Shown: piece by piece, positions 34,897-48,363 of the stretch
Position numbering within the stretch: the first letter of the stretch is position 1
How the letters are laid out: every line of letters begins with the position of its first letter
From: Xylaria sp. FL1777
Taxonomy: Eukaryota > Ascomycota > Sordariomycetes > Xylariales > Xylariaceae
DNA length: 64,000 nt
Direction: 5' to 3'
Assembly: GCA_022578965.1 (NCBI GenBank)
Contig: MU400579.1
Span: 159,475 to 223,474, forward strand
Made by a program: the position numbers and the translations under genes
Notes under the pieces: generated by a model
Seen by the model: the letters and a program-made list of their open reading frames with translations, nothing else
Databases searched by the model: none
What the model was told of the DNA's origin: nothing

Positions 34897-37800
34897 GATG
34901 GTGTACATGGGATTGATGTCGCTTGCCTGCTTGTCGGGCAAATCGATGCACTAGGCGATCAGTTCTGACAAGTGACCGGCCACGTTCCCCGGAACCGGTG
35001 TGCCGGACAGGGGGGTTATGGGGCCAAGCCGGGTCACGAGGTGCTTCCCGTCCACATTGTGGGACTCCAACTTGCCAAAGTAACGTGCAGCATCCCCTAG
35101 TTCGCCAATCCTTTTACACTACACTAGATATTATAAAGGTAAGTAGTGGAGGTGAGAAACTAACCGATTAGAACGAGATAACGATACCGTGCCTCTCCGT
35201 TGCATACCTACAGTACTAGTACATCTGACGCAACCAGTCACGATTGCTCTATATTACTGCGTATACCTGCCATTCTTTACAAATACCGGGGCAAAAGCAG
35301 GAACATCTGGAAATCTCACGCCCTAAGGCTTATCATACTTACAGATGCTATTACGTTCAATATGCGATAGGAAATACATGTTACGTGAAAACCACGGCGC
35401 CTCTCTGACAGGGCCCTTAATAGGAGGCTTATATCCCGTTTTGAGCGCGGGTGAAACTTTCATTTGTTCCAGTTTTTATGAAGATGATCAGTGAATCAGT
35501 GTACCGTATGCGATATTTCATCCCAAGTACATATAGTGCTTTCGTATTATGTCGTGTACCGTCCACTGACTAGAGTCTTACTGTATTGTACGTCGTAGAG
35601 TAGTGATTGAGCACCAACGCAGATCCGCATTTTCAGTAGCTACACTATATGTAGACTCTCCACAAGCTTCTAACAAGCTTCTGCCAAGCACACCTGGAAA
35701 CGGGAGTTATACAGGACCACCAACGATACCTTCAAGTTGTTAGAAGTCATGTAAGGGCGTTGAAACCTGAAGGTTGTTTCAAATTTGTACATACTCGGGC
35801 ACGAGCTCGCCTCCTATAAGCATTCGAAGTACCCTAATTCTGGGGAAGTCTTCCGGTCCTTTCACACTCCGCATCTGGATACCAACGACTTGGCATATTG
35901 GGGAAATTTGTAGGACTATTTCCTGAACCAACAGAATGTGATAGAGTCGCAATGTCAACGCGCGTGACTTCAAAAATAAAATATTGATATTATGCCCGGC
36001 TATTTCACCGTTTCAATAATCACAAAGCTGTGGCCTAAACATGTACTTCAAGAACTTGTATACTTTATTTTCCTCCCTCTACTCAGCGGTATCCGAATAC
36101 GTATCTATTTTATAATTGATTTGTTGAGGACTGATCGCCCAGCGTGGCTGGATGTCAACACCTCGGTACCCAATCGATCTGAGTCGTCACACGCGCCGAG
36201 GCACCTCGCCTCAAGCATGTCTCAGCCTTTCAACTAAGTAATCCGATCTTCAGGCTCATAGGGCGCCCCCGAGAATCTGGGTTCTAATCTTGGTATTGAA
36301 GTCCGATCAGTGTAGTATGTGGCCACGCGTGCGCCTTAAATAATTCCGGCTACGTGGAACGCCGTATAACAGACCTGCAAAGCCTATCACGGTCGTTATT
36401 TTAAGATTCTCGAGTTCCTAGTTGACAACAATTCAAGAGATACCAAAATAGTTCCATACTCACGGATATCACCTAACACCAGCTCTCTTTTTATCTCTTC
36501 GTTTACGACGTTTCTTAAGAGAAAACTAATCTGGCACAAATTTTCAATAATATCACTCTAGAGCTGCTTCCACATTGAGTCTCGGTCTGAGATTCAGGTG
36601 TGATATTACTCTTCTCCTACCCCATTATATCACTTATCATCTACGGCCAACGTTTTTCCGAAATACCATGTGTCTTGATCATGATCTCTTTTGTCGATCT
36701 ACTCTTCGACGGTTTTAGATCTATAACCTTGCATGTGCCACTTTAAGTGAGTCAGTGGAGGCTAAGCGATACGAAGCTGCAGGTATCCCGTATACACCTC
36801 CTCTGGCGTGTGATATATCCGTTTTGCGACAACTCAATTTTTTCACGAAAAGAGTTAAAAGCCACCTTCTGCAGCCCTGCAGCCAGGCGAATCCCCGGTC
36901 CAAGACTCAGACGCCGTCAACCGCATGGCGTACTAGGTTCGGTTGTCGGTCCCGCCAATTGTTGTTTAGCGGTGATTTAGTGCCACTATATGAAAAAGAA
37001 TCCAACTGCTAAACATAGTCACGTCCTAGAGGGCAGAAAGTCTCGGATTAGTGGATAAGCTCGGCCAACCGCGGAGAGAGCTGATCAGACGTTACATTGT
37101 ATATGCGCTTTCTACACGGTTCTAGTTTGTTCAGTTGGATTCACTTCAACCGAACAATAGAGTACGTGACCTTTAGCGGAAGTGACTCGAGCTTTCAGGG
37201 CCAAGCAGCTCGTTCACAGAAGCCTTGGCAACCAACTTTGCTAACTCTGTTTCCACCAATGAGAAAGTAAAGCAACATCCCTTGCTCACAGATACAAGGG
37301 TTCTAATTGACTATATACCAATCAGCAACTAACACTTGAAGAATGCTGAACCAGTAGTTAAACAGACTTAAAACAATACTTTATGTGGCAGACCAGCCAG
37401 CTCATAGAAGCCTGCGTAGAGATAGAGAGAGAGAGAGACTTTGCCTTTGTTAAAGCTCGACCCAATCAACAGCTTGTCCTTGACATGACCTAAAATGGGA
37501 CTTCCCGTTCCGAGTCAAAGACCCCTAAATCTCAACCGCTCTTCTGGGATGACGATCCCGCTGCTACAGAACTGCCATAACGGTCTCTTTACCCTATTTG
37601 TCTATGTACACTTCTGAATAAGAATGTTTGTTGCGGCTCAGTTGCACATCGTCCCGTGGCCGGATACGCGACGCTGCCTATTGTGTGCATCCTAACTATC
37701 CACATATTACTCCACAGATCTACAAATGGACCTCTCTCGCCCCAAAAGCATTCGGTACTTTGCGGTAGTTCGCTCCGAATTGGTGATCTGCCTGTCTGTA

Positions 37801-39749
37801 CGATGTACATCCGTGCATGCATGGTGCAACAAACTATGCATTGAATTACAACGTAAGTAACCCAAATGAAGACTTGATGAGGCTCTAAAGTCTGGTTGAA
37901 CACGAGCAACGGTCATAGTCAGCTACAGCGCCTCTAGGCCCATCAGGGAGCCGGGCCGGGTAAGCCACATCACCGGTCAAGAGGTCACGGCTTGCCAGTC
38001 CGATCAACCAAGGGTACGGTCATCTCGCCACCCGACTGGGGCAACCTTGTCGGTACCTTTACAGACTGACGGCGGAATTCAAGGGTTCTGGTTTCCCCGC
38101 GCTTTATCTCACATTCAGCTACTACCTACCCCATGATGCGTAGGGGTTCTGATTGTGTTCTGGACATCGTCGCGCCTCAAGCTCTAGCCCTATATAGCCC
38201 AAACATAAAATACCTACACTACAGCACATGACTTCCCCCATAGTCGCCCCAGATCAAACTACCGGTTAGTATATTGTGTTAAGGCAAGGTTGAACCCTGC
38301 ATATCGGCCCTGCTGTCAGCAACTAGTTGTGGAGTTGCACACTACCTGGAATGCCCGTCTGTCAAAGATCTGTCACGTGAAGTTTCGAGCAAATTAGTCC
38401 AGACTAACCTTCTAGTTTCGGCGATTCCTCCCTAGCCTTCTGCTGGTTTTTTCTTACCAACAATACCATGAAACTTGAGCAAATTACCTATTTCTCTTAG
38501 TAGGAAAAAAAATTCTCCCCGGCTATTCACCGCATACCCGTGCTCGGCGCGGCGGAACTTGAGCTATGCTGTAGGTAGATAAAACTGTTCGGTCATATGG
38601 AGTACGCTAAAGTGACTCTAGACTGGCTGCAATTGCGACAGCAAGCTTTGCAAAGCACGCGGACAGAGTAGAAATCTAGGACCTTGCCTCACAACAGTCA
38701 CACTCCCCAGCAAACATTAGATAGCATCTTCTAGACTCAGCGCGGGCCAAGAAACAGCTTAATGCTTTAAAAATCCGGGGCTCGCATGATCAGAAAAAGG
38801 TCGGTAAAACGCCCCCCGCGATTTACGGCCGATGGGAACGCCAGGACCGAGGCCTCATCTATGTAGTACTACATACGCAGTCCTACAGCCTACCTAGGTA
38901 TGCATTGACTTAGTGTCTAGAGTTTAGGCCTTGGCGAGGGCATAAGTCTCTATACGTGGCATTGTATACACTTGCGACTCATGACCTCGTATGAGACTCA
39001 TGAGATAGGTCTTTTATCCCATCACAGAAATTATGGCCTCTGCCAATTTTATCTTAATTGAATTTTATTCTATTCTTATTAAACTTTCCTTTTTTTAAAT
39101 CCCCAACCCGAGACTATTTGCAGGTTAGTCTCGTCACGAAAGACTTACGTACGCACCTAATTCCTTTATACTAAATTATTATAACCACTACAAAAGCATC
39201 TGACACCTACAATAAGCAACATATAGCCTAGGACCCCTTCGATATCCCATTGCGTTACGCAGTAAACGTGCAGTGTACTTTAGGAATGCGCCCCTTCATC
39301 ACCGAGAACCCAGTTGTAGATTATTTTTGGTAGGCTGAGCAGCTTCTTGGTCAGCGCTCTCGGCTTACAGGTTATTCACAATACCACCCTACCTCCAGGT
39401 CATTCGGTTCCGGTCGGGGATAGAGACTGTCAGTTGATTGCACGGGAGTCGCTGGGACGCTGCATGTCAGAGGGGAAGGGGTTTACCAATCGCACGACTC
39501 TCCATTTCAGCCCTGCGGCGCGGCAATCTGGGTGTCTATCACGTACGTGTACGTAACTATGTGGGCGTATACTACCCGCGAATAGAATGGAACCTGGTAG
39601 TACTGGACCCCTAGTATAGCAGTCACCCTGTGCCCTGTGTCGGTCCTCGTTTATCTCTCCTCTCCTCGTCGTCGCCTATTTTTGTCGCTCTCTGGGACCA
39701 GCGTTGCATTATGTCGAATACACTCTTCGCACTGGTAATGGTAACGCGT

Positions 39750-39752
<3 letters not shown>

Positions 39753-39790
<38 letters not shown>
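39753..39790. repeat. (CT)19 microsatellite
   Basis: Nineteen uninterrupted CT units. The Ser/Leu-rich open frames crossing it are products of the repeat, not genes. Confidence 0.95.
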
Positions 39791-39793
<3 letters not shown>

Positions 39794-42700
39794 TCGTTAC
39801 GGCCGCGCACTTCTCGCGCGTTTCTCGCTCACTCCTTATTCAAGGCATCGCCAACATCATTAGAACCAGGGAGCTCGACGCCCCCTTGACGTGCAGTATT
39901 TCCTAAGTGAATTTTCGTGCTGACCGACCGCTGTATCGGACGTAAATAAAGTACCGATATCGTACCACTATTTTAGTTTCAACTCTAGCCACACGAAGGT
40001 TGCGTGCGGTCACAAACTTGAGGTAGATTTAGAAAGCCTCCGGAATTCCGCCTCTTGATCGAGGTGGATTGGTGCTCCTTGGTATAATGCCAAAGCTTGT
40101 GCAACAAGAGAATACAATTGTATGCAAAAAGTACCAGCCAACGAACGAGTTTAGTAGCTTTGGTGCAACAACAGCGTAACCTATACTTATTGTTGGCCAT
40201 CCAACAAGCCCCTGTTGCATACAACTTCTCGCAAGCGTCGCTTCTTGGTTCCGCATTCGGCCATCCACACTAGTCTTGCGGGAAATTTGTCGCCTCCAGG
40301 CCGCATCGTGCCGCACCATCACGACGGGAAGACTCTTCGATTCTGGGGTGGTGTGAGTGTTGGGTGGTGTGATACATGAGACAAGGCTGTCGACAGCTAC
40401 CTATTTTCACTTCCCCCACTTCCCGAAGACCGAGATACCCCCCTTTTGCCTAGAAATGGTAGGAGGTGTGTGTGACTCGATCTGAACTATTCTCTTTAGG
40501 GAATTGAACTAATGTGACTTGAATGCTTTTCTGGGTGTATCGTGGAGCCCCTGCCATGCTCTCTCTCCAGCCACAGCTCCCGGATGACAGGGAGTGTATC
40601 TACCGTAGATATCTCATTGCCTGAACTGTATTTATTACGTACATGTAGAATAGTATACGAAGGACGAGATTAGAGGATTCTGAGTAGGTATGTGCGTTTC
40701 CGAACTACAATTCTCACTCCTGCATAGTACTCTTTTTAGAACATGAGGTGGACGAACGGAAAAGGATTTATCCCCCTTCATAGCTATGAATTAATAAACT
40801 CACATATTACATTAGCTCATCGGCTCTCATCCTGTCAGTACCATACACCTGAGTAATGTAATGTCATAGTGTAGTCTGGGCAGCAGAAATGCGTACATGG
40901 GGATCACGCAGAGCCCTGGTTTTACGTGTTGGCACTTCGCTGACCTTCATTATACGCTACAACCCCTTCAGGTTACTGAAGTAAGAGATGGTGGTGCATC
41001 TCCTCAACCCAGCCCTATGAGGTGCTGTGACGCCATGCGATCAGGCAGACGTCTCCAACCAATACACCGCCCTAAAGTAATAGCGTTACAACGCTTACGG
41101 GAACCCATCAGGCGGGTGTTGCTAGGGTCGCCCCGATCGAGATGAAACAGAGGGATGAGCTTCTCCTTTGGGGGGCCTTTTGTCTCTCTTATTCTTGCGA
41201 TGCGACGCCATCCTGCAGACGCGTTTTTCACCGCTTCCTTCTTGCTAAAAGGCCAGTGCTGGAATGGAGGGCTGGGGAAAATGGTGGGGAGTCAGCCATT
41301 CCTATCCTTCCCGTCTCGGCGCCTTCATCTCGGATCTTCAGCGGTCTAATCCGTCGCGTGTGCTGCGCGTGCCACCCGTTACATGCCACCCCGTCACGTT
41401 GTTACGAAGTAGTTGAAGGCATGACGAAAGAACAAGATAAAGGATTGTTCGCGATATCAAAACGGTGAACATACGCAAATACAATGAGTTGTTGGTCATT
41501 AGTCCTTTGCATAACTCGAACACATGTAATTGGATGCATGTAAACGATGGCTAGGGCGTACCAACGATTGGCCCAATAAGTGATCTACATTAATTGAGAC
41601 GGTCGTGTGATGCGGAAACTATTATAGCGGATGAGACGTGGTTTTTGACCAATGATTAGAGAAATAGGTCGAGTCACAAACAGTCAGGGGAAACATCTAG
41701 GACGGTAAGTTGATTGACGTACATGTAAGAACATTACGGGAGAGCCCTGAGGTACCACTAGAGAATGTACATATACGAGATAGCGGAGGCATAACAGATT
41801 GTAACCTCACAGACACTTATAATCGGGTCACCGGATCTGCGTAGTAGTCGGCGACCTGTTGTCGAGGCCGAAGTTTATCACAGTCAAGGACTCGGTTACT
41901 AGTTTGTGTAGTTTATAGATTCAATATGTTCACACAGATCGATCTGCGATTGTGCCCACCTGGCTAGTTGGCTCATCTCGTTTACCGAGCTTCGCTGGGC
42001 GTGAACTATGATATCATAGCTGTTCGGCCGCGGCCCAGTTACCGTGTCTTAGATGGTCGCGTCTAGATCTGCTTTGAGATTTACCTGTTGCGTTAGAAAA
42101 GTTAACGGCTCAATGTCGCTTGGGCCTTGGTCAGCGGATCTCGTAACCCCGTTTCGATGCTGTTTCTGGGAGTCAAGCCGCTGCATGAACAGTTAGGTGT
42201 AGAGAGACTAATGTAAAGGAGGTGATAATCAAGTCTCTCCCCATCAAACTATGTGTGATGAATACGGTAAGAGCTCCGAATTGGGACGGCTAGATCTCTC
42301 TGGCTGAAATACCGTTGAGATCTGTGCGAAAGAGAGTTAATGGTGTGCTGCGAATGCAGTATGGGGTCTAGTATGGGGAACAGCGATTATACCCACAAAT
42401 GCTGCTACCGATTTGAAAAGATCGGCGGTAAATTCCAGTCGGTTGGAATATTGAGATGACATGTGCTGTACTGTCGATCCCGCTACGTCGTCAGACATTT
42501 ACATGTTAATGAATCTGCCCTCCCAATTCCTCGGTTCAGGAACATGTTTGAGTAAGATTAGCGTATGATGTCATCGCCGAAAATTGTTAGTACGAGTTAT
42601 CTGAAGTTGAGTCGAATAATGGCTCGGTCTAACATCCGGCAAAACAGGAATCGTAAGCGACTACAATGCTACTGTACAACATCAACCAAGTCACAATACA

Positions 42701-45700
42701 GTTGTGGTACAGCCGTTGGAGACGACAATTAGTCAGGGTATACCGTACCAACCATCAGCACAGGTACCCTAGGTATCTGCCTCTAACATACGAATTATAG
42801 CAATCTAATCATTCGACTAGCCCCCCCAATCCTCTGTAAGTTTGGAAAATGGACACATTTCAAAAGTCGTGGAGTATGTTGCCCATTCGTAAAGTCGGGC
42901 TTCCGTGCTAATGAACCAGAATAAGGGCGCTCTCCCGCATCTACCAAGTGAACACGGTGTGATCTCCCAGTACCCGGCGGTGAGACTAGGGGTTGGGAAT
43001 GAGAGTCCACGGTCGCTACATCACTATCCGGGGTCTTGTTAGTTGGAGATTGGTAGAAGTATATAGGTCTCAAAGAAGAGGGTTAAATTAATAGGAGAAA
43101 AAAGAAATAAAACAAATATTAATAAAAAGCATTTTTGTTGAATGCCTTTCACGCCATTACGCTGTTATCCCTATTAGATAAATGGTGGTCAGGCTAGAGT
43201 AGTACACCTGTAGGCCGAGACCTACATAGGATCGATTCCGGAATCCTGCGCTTCTGATATTCAGCAGTGCCAAAGTAACATGATCTTCGCTATCAGGGGA
43301 CACCGGTGGAGGAATCTGAGTAACACGTCGCCCCTGCTGGTGTTGCTGACTAGAACTGGATGATAGAGTGCAGCGTCGCACGTAGAGTGTAGTTAGAAAT
43401 CAGGACTGGACCAGTTAGACACGTGCTTGTCATCATTGGCACCGTCTGCAAGTCATATGTACCGAGATCATGGGCCCTCACCAAAGCTGCAAGAATGACT
43501 TGTCGGCTGCATTGCAGATAAATCTCATTCGCCAGCTTAGAGTATCCTATTCCCGTTCCTCAGCGAAGTCTTCTATGGCTTTCCTTCGGAACCGGGCGAG
43601 GATTTACGATCAAAGCCGTTGATGCAGTCTCAAGAGCCCTAGCAGGAACAACGCATGCATATTGGAGTCGTCGACAGTCTGGTCCTCGTGAGACCAAGAA
43701 GCGCCAACCTATATCATATAACGTGGTTCTTCTCTGCATATTCCCAGGGGCAATGAGACAGACAATACAAGTCCTCCTTTTCCGATGACTCCTTAATGTC
43801 AGCTTACAGGCATACGGTGTGCATGCAAGCTTCAATGAGCCATCACACCTCACCTATGTTGTCCCTATTCTCATCGGCGCAGTTTATTGTTGGACCTGAA
43901 AACTCTATTCTTAACTCATCCCGCGCGAACGAACTCTCCTAGACACTTCCCATCCGTGTGGCAGACTTGATAAACATACATGTTCAGCCAATAATAGTGC
44001 AGCAACCGTGCTCGAAGTTGGTAGAATCAACTGGCAAAAACATATCCCGGGAAAGTGGATTCTACCCGAGAACATGATCGTCTCAGATATACCTATATCA
44101 ACTTTAAAGTTAAGTCGGTTAGACTTAAGTTTAATTCCAATACCGTGATCGTGTCTTAGACAACTGCGTAAGTCAGCGTATGAGGATCACCAAACTTCAA
44201 GCATGAAGTATATCTATCACCTGACTCAAGCCACAGTGCCACAGTGCACCGCATTTAAGACAGTCGCATACCGGTATAAGACCTAGATTGTATCGGGTGC
44301 CCACTGTCCGAGGTGAATCTTTGGCCACGGGCTGGATAGGGTATATCCGCTACTTGGATGGAGTTATTTAAAATTGTGTGTGCGCAGCCGATCAAACGTA
44401 TGTCAGCAATGGATGAATGAGGAACTTGAGATTTGAGGTGGCGGGACATGACAGCAACGAGTGTGTGTGCCTTCTGAATACTGGCCTAGAACCTTGTAAT
44501 TACTACGTAGAGTTAGGTCTGTACTTAAAAAGGTGGATGTTAAAGAAAAAACATCTCTTAAGTATAGTACTAAAAAACTATGTATAAATACTACTAATTT
44601 AGGTAAAGCTAGTTTATGCTTTTTAGGTTTTTGTATAATAACTGTTATATAGTATATATTATAGCTTATGCTGCTTAAAAGCTATAATTATTTTTTTTGC
44701 TAAATAATTATTTTAGCTATTTATAAAAATAAAGCTATTTATAAATGTTTTTTAATATTTATATTATTAATGCTTTTAATTTTTGTTTATTTTTTTTTAA
44801 TATATGCTTATTAATATACTATAAACTTTTTATTAAATAGTTATTTTTGCTATAAGCTAAAAATAAATTACTATTATTATATTTGCTAAGTAATATTATT
44901 TTTTTAAAGCTTTATAGTTTATATATATTATTATAATAATAATTTATAATAGTTTATAAACTATTATAATATAGTTTAAATTTATTAGTTTATTATTTAA
45001 TATATAAAACTTAATTATTAGTTTTATAAGTTTTAATTAAGCTTTTTTTTTTTTATAAATAAGCTTAAATTTAGTTTTTTAATGCTTTTAAACTACTAAA
45101 GTAATTATATATTAGTAGTGCTTTATAGTTTTATACTAAATATTGCTAAAATTTAACTTTTTTTTTTTTGTTTAAATTTTTAATATAATTAATAATTTTT
45201 ATAGCTAATTATTAATTTAATAGTTACGTTTTAAACAATAAAAAATAGCTATTATAGTTATTAAGCTTTAAAGTTTAATTATATATATAAATAGCTACTT
45301 TTAATAAAGTTTAAAAATTAAAATAGTAATAAGTTAAACTTTTATATAATATAATTTGCTTAATATTATTATTAGTTTTTTTAACTTTATTATTATTTTT
45401 AGGTTTTTTAAATATAATTAATTTTATAATAAAACTATTTAATTTATATTAATTAATTGCTTTTTTGCTTATAAATATGCTTGCATTATTGCTTATTTAT
45501 TTTTTAAAAAAACTAAACATTTTGCTAATTTATTAAATTAATAGTTTTATTGCTTTAAAATTAATATTAAGCATTATTTTTGCTTTAACTTATATAATAA
45601 TATATTTAATATATATTAATAGCTTAAAATTAGCTATAAATATATAATTTATAACTTAACGTATAAATAGTAAAAATAATATAATAAGTTATAAGTTTAA

Positions 45701-46709
45701 AAGTTTGTTTAATAGTAGTTTTATTAGCTAATATTAGTTATATTTAGTAATAATTTATTAAGCAATAAGTATAGCTTTTAAGTACTAAAAATGTTTATTT
45801 AGTTTTTAAATTAAGCTTTTAATAATAATATACCTTAAGTTAATATATGCGTTTTTTGCGTTTTATAGTAATTTTAGCACTTTAAGCATTTTTAAAAGCA
45901 TTATAGCTTAAAATGCTATATTAATTAAGTATAAAAAGTTTTTTAAAGCTTATTTATAGTTAATTAGCTTAAATAGCATGCTATTTTTTTTAATAAAGTG
46001 CTGTTTTATTTATTTTAAACTTATATTGCATAATAATTTAGTTTTAAAACAAAGATTTTTAAAAATAGCTTGTAAATTTATAATGTTAAAGTATTATAAT
46101 AGTATTATTAGCTATATTTTAGCTTTTAGCAATAATTTTATATTAGCTTTAGCTTTTATTAATAAAAAAACTAGTATAATTAGTAGTTTTAATAGCTAGT
46201 TTGCTAAAATATTTAATTTGCTTGTTTTATATATAATTTTTACGCTAAAATATTTAATAGCATTTAAAAAACGTACTATTTTTATTAGTTGTTTTATTTT
46301 TGTTTTTATTATTATAAAAAACTTGTAATTTATATAAATAATAACTTTTTTGCTTTTTATTTAATGCTATTAATGTTAAAGTGCTAATATTATAGCTAAT
46401 AACTTTTTTTTTTGCGTTAAATAGCATAATTAATATACTTTAAGCTTTTTTAAAAAATATATTATTAAATGCAAAAATATAATTATTTTATAAAAATATA
46501 GCTATATTAAATATGCTTTAATGTAATATATGCTTAAGTTAATATTTATTATAAATAAAAGCTTTTAATTAAAAGCTTAAATAACTAGTATAATAATAAT
46601 AGCTTTACAGATTTTTTGCTATATGTTTTTAGCTTTTATGTTTAATTTTATTTTTTAGTTTTTAGGTTTTTTTATTAGCGCAGTTAATAATATAGCAATT
46701 AATAAATAA

Positions 46710-47010
46710 TTTTTAATAAAATGCTTAAAATAGCTTATAGCATTTATAAATGCTTTTATTTTTATAGTAGTTTTAAATATAAGCTACTTTTGTACTGCTA
46801 TAATTTTTGTTAAGTTTGCTTTAATATTATTGCAAAAAATATTAAAATTAAAAAAAATACTAAAATTTATAAAAAGCAGTATTTTTAATATATTAATTAT
46901 TATGTTATATTTAATTAATTATATAAATAGCAAGCAATAATATTTATATAGTTGTTTTTTTGTTTTAGCTTAAATATAAATATTATTAAATAAGCTAGCT
47001 AGCTATTTAT
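46710..47010 (-). pseudogene. Decayed Ty3/gypsy reverse transcriptase
   Basis: On the minus strand, 46979..46993 encodes LFNNI, where the gypsy catalytic box would be (x)xDD(I/V). The text after it aligns with gypsy RT: KTKKQLYKYYCLLF, then LIKYNIIIN and a phenylalanine-rich strand. Further on, 46714..46752 encodes AFINAISYFKHFI, followed by NYLLIAILLTALIKKP. This fits the gypsy FLGxxxYYRRFI-x-x-Y-x-IAxPLTxLxKK thumb with substitutions explained by C-to-T or G-to-A. Both catalytic aspartates have become asparagine, and several stops lie within the frame. The gene is dead. Confidence 0.7.
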
Positions 47011-48076
47011 AAAAAAGTTTAATTATTTTTTATATTAATGCTTAAAACATTGCTAAAGCGTTATAAAGTTTAAAAAGTATTATTATTTATTTATATAGTT
47101 TAAATAATATAATAAATATTGTTTTTTTATAATATAGTTTATATATAGCAATATATTAAAATTTATTTTTTAAGTTAATAAAAGTATATTATTAGTGCTT
47201 TATAGCTTGCTATATTTAGTTTACTACGTTAAATAATAAATAAGTTTACTTTTTTGTTTTTTTATTAATTTTGCAATAATTATAATAAAAATGTTATATT
47301 ATTAATTTATTATTTTTATTAAGCTTAATAGTTATGCTTAACGTTTTTTTTAAAGTTAATAATGCTAGTAAACTTTATAGCTTTATGTTTTTTTTAATAT
47401 AAATATTTTTATATGCTTTTATGAATTTATGTAGCGCTTTTTTTTATATTAAGCTATATTTTTGTAATAATAGTTTAACTAGCAAATTATTACTTATATT
47501 AATATAATGCTTTATTTTAGTAATAATATTAGTTTTTTGCTTAAAGTAATTAAATAGTTTAAAAAAGTTTTTTATATAATAGTTTTAATATTTAGTAATT
47601 TATAGTTTTTTTAAGGTATTTTTATGCTATTTAATAGTTATAATATAGCATTTTTTGCTAGTTATACTAGCAAATAAACGTTTTATTAGCTATATTAAAA
47701 GGCTTTTTTTAAACCTAAATAATATAATAATTTTATAACTATTTAAAACAGTAAAAATGCTTTTTTATTTATAAAAAATTTATTTTTTAATAGTTATATT
47801 GCTTAAGAAAATATAGTTTAATATTATATTTGCTATTAATGTTTATGCTTTTAATATATTATTAATAGTTATAAAATTTGCTGTTATTTTATAATCTTTA
47901 GTTATTTAAGGTTTTGTTTTATTAATGTTATATATTATGCTTTATTTTTATAATTAATATAGCGCTAGTTTAAATATTAGAAATTATAAAATATAATAAC
48001 TAATATAGCTATAGTTTTAAAAAACAGTGAATTTATAGCTATTAGTTAGTTTAGCTAAAAAAAAATTATAATAATT

Positions 48077-48363
48077 TGTTAAATAGGCTTTATACGATTA
48101 TATGTTTAATATATATATGCTAAAACAAAGTATAATAATCTTTGTATTGTAAGCTGTTTATATTTTGTATGTTTAAAAGAAAAAAAGGTTTATATAAAGC
48201 AAAAGTTTTTTTTTATGTGTAAAAACTTTACTAGCGTACGAGCTAAGCTAATACCGAGATTACTTCAGTTTATGCAATAGCTTTTGCACAAAGTAGTTTT
48301 TGTGCAAAACTTATTATATGTACTATATATAGAAGTTATAACTAATAACTAGTTATTTTAATA
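48077..48363 (-). repeat. Copia LTR (3' LTR)
   Basis: 287 bp, starting TGTTAAATAGGC and ending TTTTAATA. Compared with its partner I count about 26 differences, all transitions. Confidence 0.9.

Larger units (their letters stand above)
29804..44537. other. About 14.7 kb without a convincing gene
   Basis: Numerous short frames of 60-130 codons occur on both strands (for example 30845..31237, 33542..33862, 40029..40322). They overlap each other and show no motif or joinable splice sites. I see (CT)19 at 39753, a short GA run at 37425..37438, an 11-bp inverted repeat at 34838..34896, and an AT-rich pocket at 39045..39105. The sequence is rich in TAGGTA/TACCTA and TACGTA words. It leads into the AT-rich retrotransposon block. 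Confidence 0.4.

Noticed and set aside
36270..36290. GGTTCTAATC-like T-loop suggestive of a tRNA gene
   Set aside because: No A-box or foldable acceptor and anticodon stems are found around it.
39630..39889. Ser/Leu-repeat plus-strand frames
   Set aside because: Produced by the (CT)19 tract; flanks show no coding character.
43156..43172. The minus strand matches the conserved large-subunit rRNA word GGGATAACAGCGTAAT
   Set aside because: Only about 17 bp match, and the flanks do not resemble rRNA or mitochondrial DNA. I treat it as chance; a search of flanks against a mitochondrial LSU would settle it.
45978..46199. 73-codon plus-strand frame in the AT-rich block
   Set aside because: It lies antisense to the minus-strand gypsy pol region and is made of Phe/Ile/Leu/Asn codons, as expected from RIP-degraded DNA.
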